From contig CP124529.1 in assembly GCA_029953615.1 (NCBI GenBank), forward strand, positions 4,216,501 through 4,280,500: a DNA stretch of 64,000 nt, read 5' to 3'. The notes under the pieces are model-generated. The model worked only from the letters and a program-made list of their open reading frames with translations. It made no database searches and was not told where the DNA came from. The stretch comes from Pseudomonas putida. Its GTDB lineage: Bacteria > Pseudomonadota > Gammaproteobacteria > Pseudomonadales > Pseudomonadaceae. Positions 62,050 through 64,000 of the stretch are shown in pieces. Within the stretch, counting starts at the first letter, position 1; each line of letters opens with the position of its first letter. The translations under genes were made by a program, and so were the position numbers.

Positions 62050-63072
62050 ATGAGCGAGAAAGACACGATCTCCATGCAACTGGTGCGCGAAGCCCTGTTG
62101 CAATCCTGCCCGGCGGGGGAGCCCGATGCCGCGCTGCTGGCCCGGGCCGGGATTGATGCCGGGCAGTTGCAGGCGCCTGCCGCACGGGTCAGTGCCGAGG
62201 CCTACGCCAGGCTCTGGCGCCTGCTGGCGCGGCGCTGCAACGACGAGTTCTTCGCCATGGACCCACGCGGCCTGCGCAGCGGCAGCCTGGCCTTCATGTG
62301 TCGGGCGAGCATGGCTCAGCCGACCTTGGGCGAGGGCCTGGACACCGCACTGGCGTTTCTCTCGCTGACGCTCGAAGACCTGCAGCCGAGCCTGGTTCGC
62401 CAGCAAAGCCTGGCCGAGATTGTCATCAACGAACCGCGTGACGAGCCCCGGCGGGCATTCACTTATTTCACCTTCTGGATGATCGTGCATGGCGTGGCCT
62501 GCTGGCTTGCCGGGCGGCGCATTCCGATCCTGGCCATCGACCTGCGCTGCGCCGAGCCGCCTTTCTGTGACGACTACCGGGTGCTGTTCTCGGACAACCT
62601 GCACTTTGATCGCCCACGCACGCGCATGATCATCGCCGCCGATTGCCTGGACCTGCCACTCAAGCGCAATGCCGAGGAGCTGCAGCGCTTCCTGGCCGAG
62701 GCGCCGGGCAACATCCTGGTCAAGTACCGCGATCCGTCCAGCCTCGCCCGGCGAATACGCAGCGACCTGCTGCAGCTGGCGCCGGGGCAATGGCCCGACG
62801 GCGATACCCTGGCGTGCCAGTTGTGCCTGTCGCCCTCGACCCTGCGCCGGCGCCTGGCCGAGGAAGGGCAGACCTATCAAGGGCTCAAGGACAGCGTCCG
62901 GCGCGAACTGGCGATTGCCTGGCTGAGCCAGGAAGAGCCAGCCATGGGTGAAATCGCCGAGCGCCTGGGCTTTGCCGACAGCAGTTCGTTCTACAAGGCC
63001 TTCCGTAAATGGTTCGGCTGCAACCCGGGGCACTACCGCACGTTGATCCAGGCGCGCGGCAGCCGCAGCTGA
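62050..63072 (+). CDS. AraC-family regulator with arabinose_bd-type N-terminal domain
   Basis: The 340-residue protein has an N-terminal domain of the PF12625-like type (PTLGEGLDTALAFLSLTLED) and a C-terminal AraC HTH: LSPSTLRRRLAEEGQTYQGL, then EIAERLGFADSSSFYKAFRK. The ATG at 62050 (MSEKDTISMQ) is preferred, but in-frame ATG 62023 and TTG 62008 also exist, and the latter would overlap the end of the LysR gene. The target is unknown. Confidence 0.87.
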   Translation: MSEKDTISMQLVREALLQSCPAGEPDAALLARAGIDAGQLQAPAARVSAEAYARLWRLLARRCNDEFFAMDPRGLRSGSLAFMCRASMAQPTLGEGLDTALAFLSLTLEDLQPSLVRQQSLAEIVINEPRDEPRRAFTYFTFWMIVHGVACWLAGRRIPILAIDLRCAEPPFCDDYRVLFSDNLHFDRPRTRMIIAADCLDLPLKRNAEELQRFLAEAPGNILVKYRDPSSLARRIRSDLLQLAPGQWPDGDTLACQLCLSPSTLRRRLAEEGQTYQGLKDSVRRELAIAWLSQEEPAMGEIAERLGFADSSSFYKAFRKWFGCNPGHYRTLIQARGSRS

Positions 63073-63150
63073 ACTGTGCCCGCTTCCTTCTGAAAACGGC
63101 AGGCAGCAACTGCCAGATTGCCTGCCCTTTTCAGCGACGTGGAGCACATC

Positions 63151-63993
63151 GTGCGCAATTTCCCGACTGTATCGAGCAATCAGACCTTCCCAACGGATGA
63201 AGACGTGCGACGCGCGCAGGATGCGTTCATCCACCAGCGGCTGCCCCAGTGGCTCAAGGATGCCTCAGCGCAGGAAATCAGCATCCTGCGCAGCTTGTTT
63301 GCCGCCCATAAAGCCAGCCAGGATGCCTTCCGCCAAGCCACGGCCGCTGCCTTGTCCGTGCCTGAGTATGCGCGGCAGCAGTTTTCCCGGGCGCTGAAAG
63401 ATCTGCTGCCAGCCGATCAGAGCCTGGATACGCTGGAGTGGCGACAGCAATTGATCCGAGGGATAAGCGGCCAGCCGCCCTATGTCGATACCGACTTCCG
63501 GCTGGAGCCCGGCCTGCTGCGGCTGATGCAGAACTTTGGCGTAGGTGCCACGCCGTTGGAAGGCAGTGGGCTGGTTGCACCCGGTACCAGCAAGGTGATA
63601 TCTGGCGACCTGGAGGCTTTGGTCAAGGCTTGCCGCGAGCTGGATGCGGGTAGCCGTTATCAGGCACTGCTGCACGATACCTTCGGCAAGCACCGGGCAC
63701 TGCTGGTCAAGGACAAGCAGGCAGGGTTCAAGCTTGCCGTGCACATCGCGTTCCTCAAGAAGACCATCGATGCCGATACCAAGGCTGCGCTGGAAGCCTG
63801 CATCAGTGGGGGCCAGGCCGAGTCGGGACTCACCGCCTATCCAGGACTGATGTCGGTGATGAAGGTGCGCATCCATGAGGCTCTTTTCGTGCAGCTGCGT
63901 GGGCCAGATGACAGTGATCGAGGTGTGGTGGTCTATCTCCCGGGCGACCCGGTCGAACCGCTGCGCTGGTATGCATCCAACAAAGCACTGTGA
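63151..63993 (+). CDS. DUF6543-like protein, short form, possibly truncated
   Basis: The 280-residue protein begins with a GTG at 63151 behind GGAG. It matches the N-terminal DUF6543 region of the large NEL-type E3-ligase-like proteins of Pseudomonas: RLPQWLKDASAQEISILRSL, FSRALKDLLP, and closing VVVYLPGDPVEPLRWYASNK. In the long proteins this last segment is followed by hundreds more residues including LRR and NEL domains; here a TGA follows at 63991, nine bases before the window ends. It may be a truncated gene, or the rest may follow in another reading frame outside the window. Confidence 0.7.
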   Translation: MRNFPTVSSNQTFPTDEDVRRAQDAFIHQRLPQWLKDASAQEISILRSLFAAHKASQDAFRQATAAALSVPEYARQQFSRALKDLLPADQSLDTLEWRQQLIRGISGQPPYVDTDFRLEPGLLRLMQNFGVGATPLEGSGLVAPGTSKVISGDLEALVKACRELDAGSRYQALLHDTFGKHRALLVKDKQAGFKLAVHIAFLKKTIDADTKAALEACISGGQAESGLTAYPGLMSVMKVRIHEALFVQLRGPDDSDRGVVVYLPGDPVEPLRWYASNKAL

Positions 63994-64000
63994 GTGCCGC

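Overview
The window is chromosomal DNA from a Pseudomonas of the P. putida group. The support is high-GC coding, many copies of the GGGAGCGGGC/GCCCGCGAA type REP palindrome typical of P. putida, and a gene order (tal, dusA, fdsGBAD, miaE, iutY-iutA, phnWX) that I recall from P. putida genomes. No tRNA, rRNA, CRISPR array or intact insertion sequence was seen.

Layout. 0-4.75 kb: core genes (end of a probable STAS protein, PhoD-like phosphatase, transaldolase, dusA). 4.75-13.2 kb: an accessory block that appears less GC-rich. It begins beside dusA with the wreck of a dusA-type phage integrase and carries a set of redox/hydrolase genes (OYE-type flavin oxidoreductase, aldehyde dehydrogenase, a broken saccharopine-dehydrogenase-like gene, DJ-1/PfpI protein, acetoacetate-decarboxylase-fold protein, alpha/beta hydrolase). 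These surround a MerR-family regulator, and their promoters share a 31-bp element with the 19-bp spacer expected of MerR targets. 13.2-16.5 kb: AraC/GyrI regulator, GFA protein, fatty-acid-hydroxylase-type protein and an internally deleted puuE remnant.

16.5-27.0 kb: a catabolic cluster with two pairs of divergent promoters (Tat-signal amidohydrolase, two ACS-type MFS transporters, D-2-hydroxyacid dehydrogenase, RraA-type aldolase, SMP-30 lactonase, OprD porin, IclR regulator). Four copies of one 15-bp palindrome sit in the four promoters, which makes a self-contained IclR regulon plausible. It would handle an unidentified sugar acid, lactone or aromatic-derived dicarboxylate. 27-33 kb: small accessory genes (cupin, GNAT, nucleotidyltransferase with a 71-bp duplicated tail, a candidate toxin-antitoxin-like pair, and two small DUF6124/DUF3077-type proteins, one behind a highly structured leader).

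33-64 kb: mostly core functions. These are the NAD-dependent molybdenum formate dehydrogenase fdsGBAD; a tandem universal stress protein behind a perfect Anr box; miaE; the hybrid sigma/anti-sigma gene iutY with the siderophore receptor iutA behind a Fur box; a polyamine/guanidino module (LysR, binding protein, agmatinase-like); an aldose dehydrogenase; ZapE; DinB; a hydrolase; a DedA-like protein; a DUF411 protein; trhP behind a second perfect Anr box; a frameshifted AI-2E transporter; a MocR-type regulator; a divergent panB; and the 2-aminoethylphosphonate genes phnX-phnW with a divergent LysR gene. The window closes with an AraC regulator and a short DUF6543-type protein. Assignments rest on reading motifs by eye. 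No database search or GC calculation was run.
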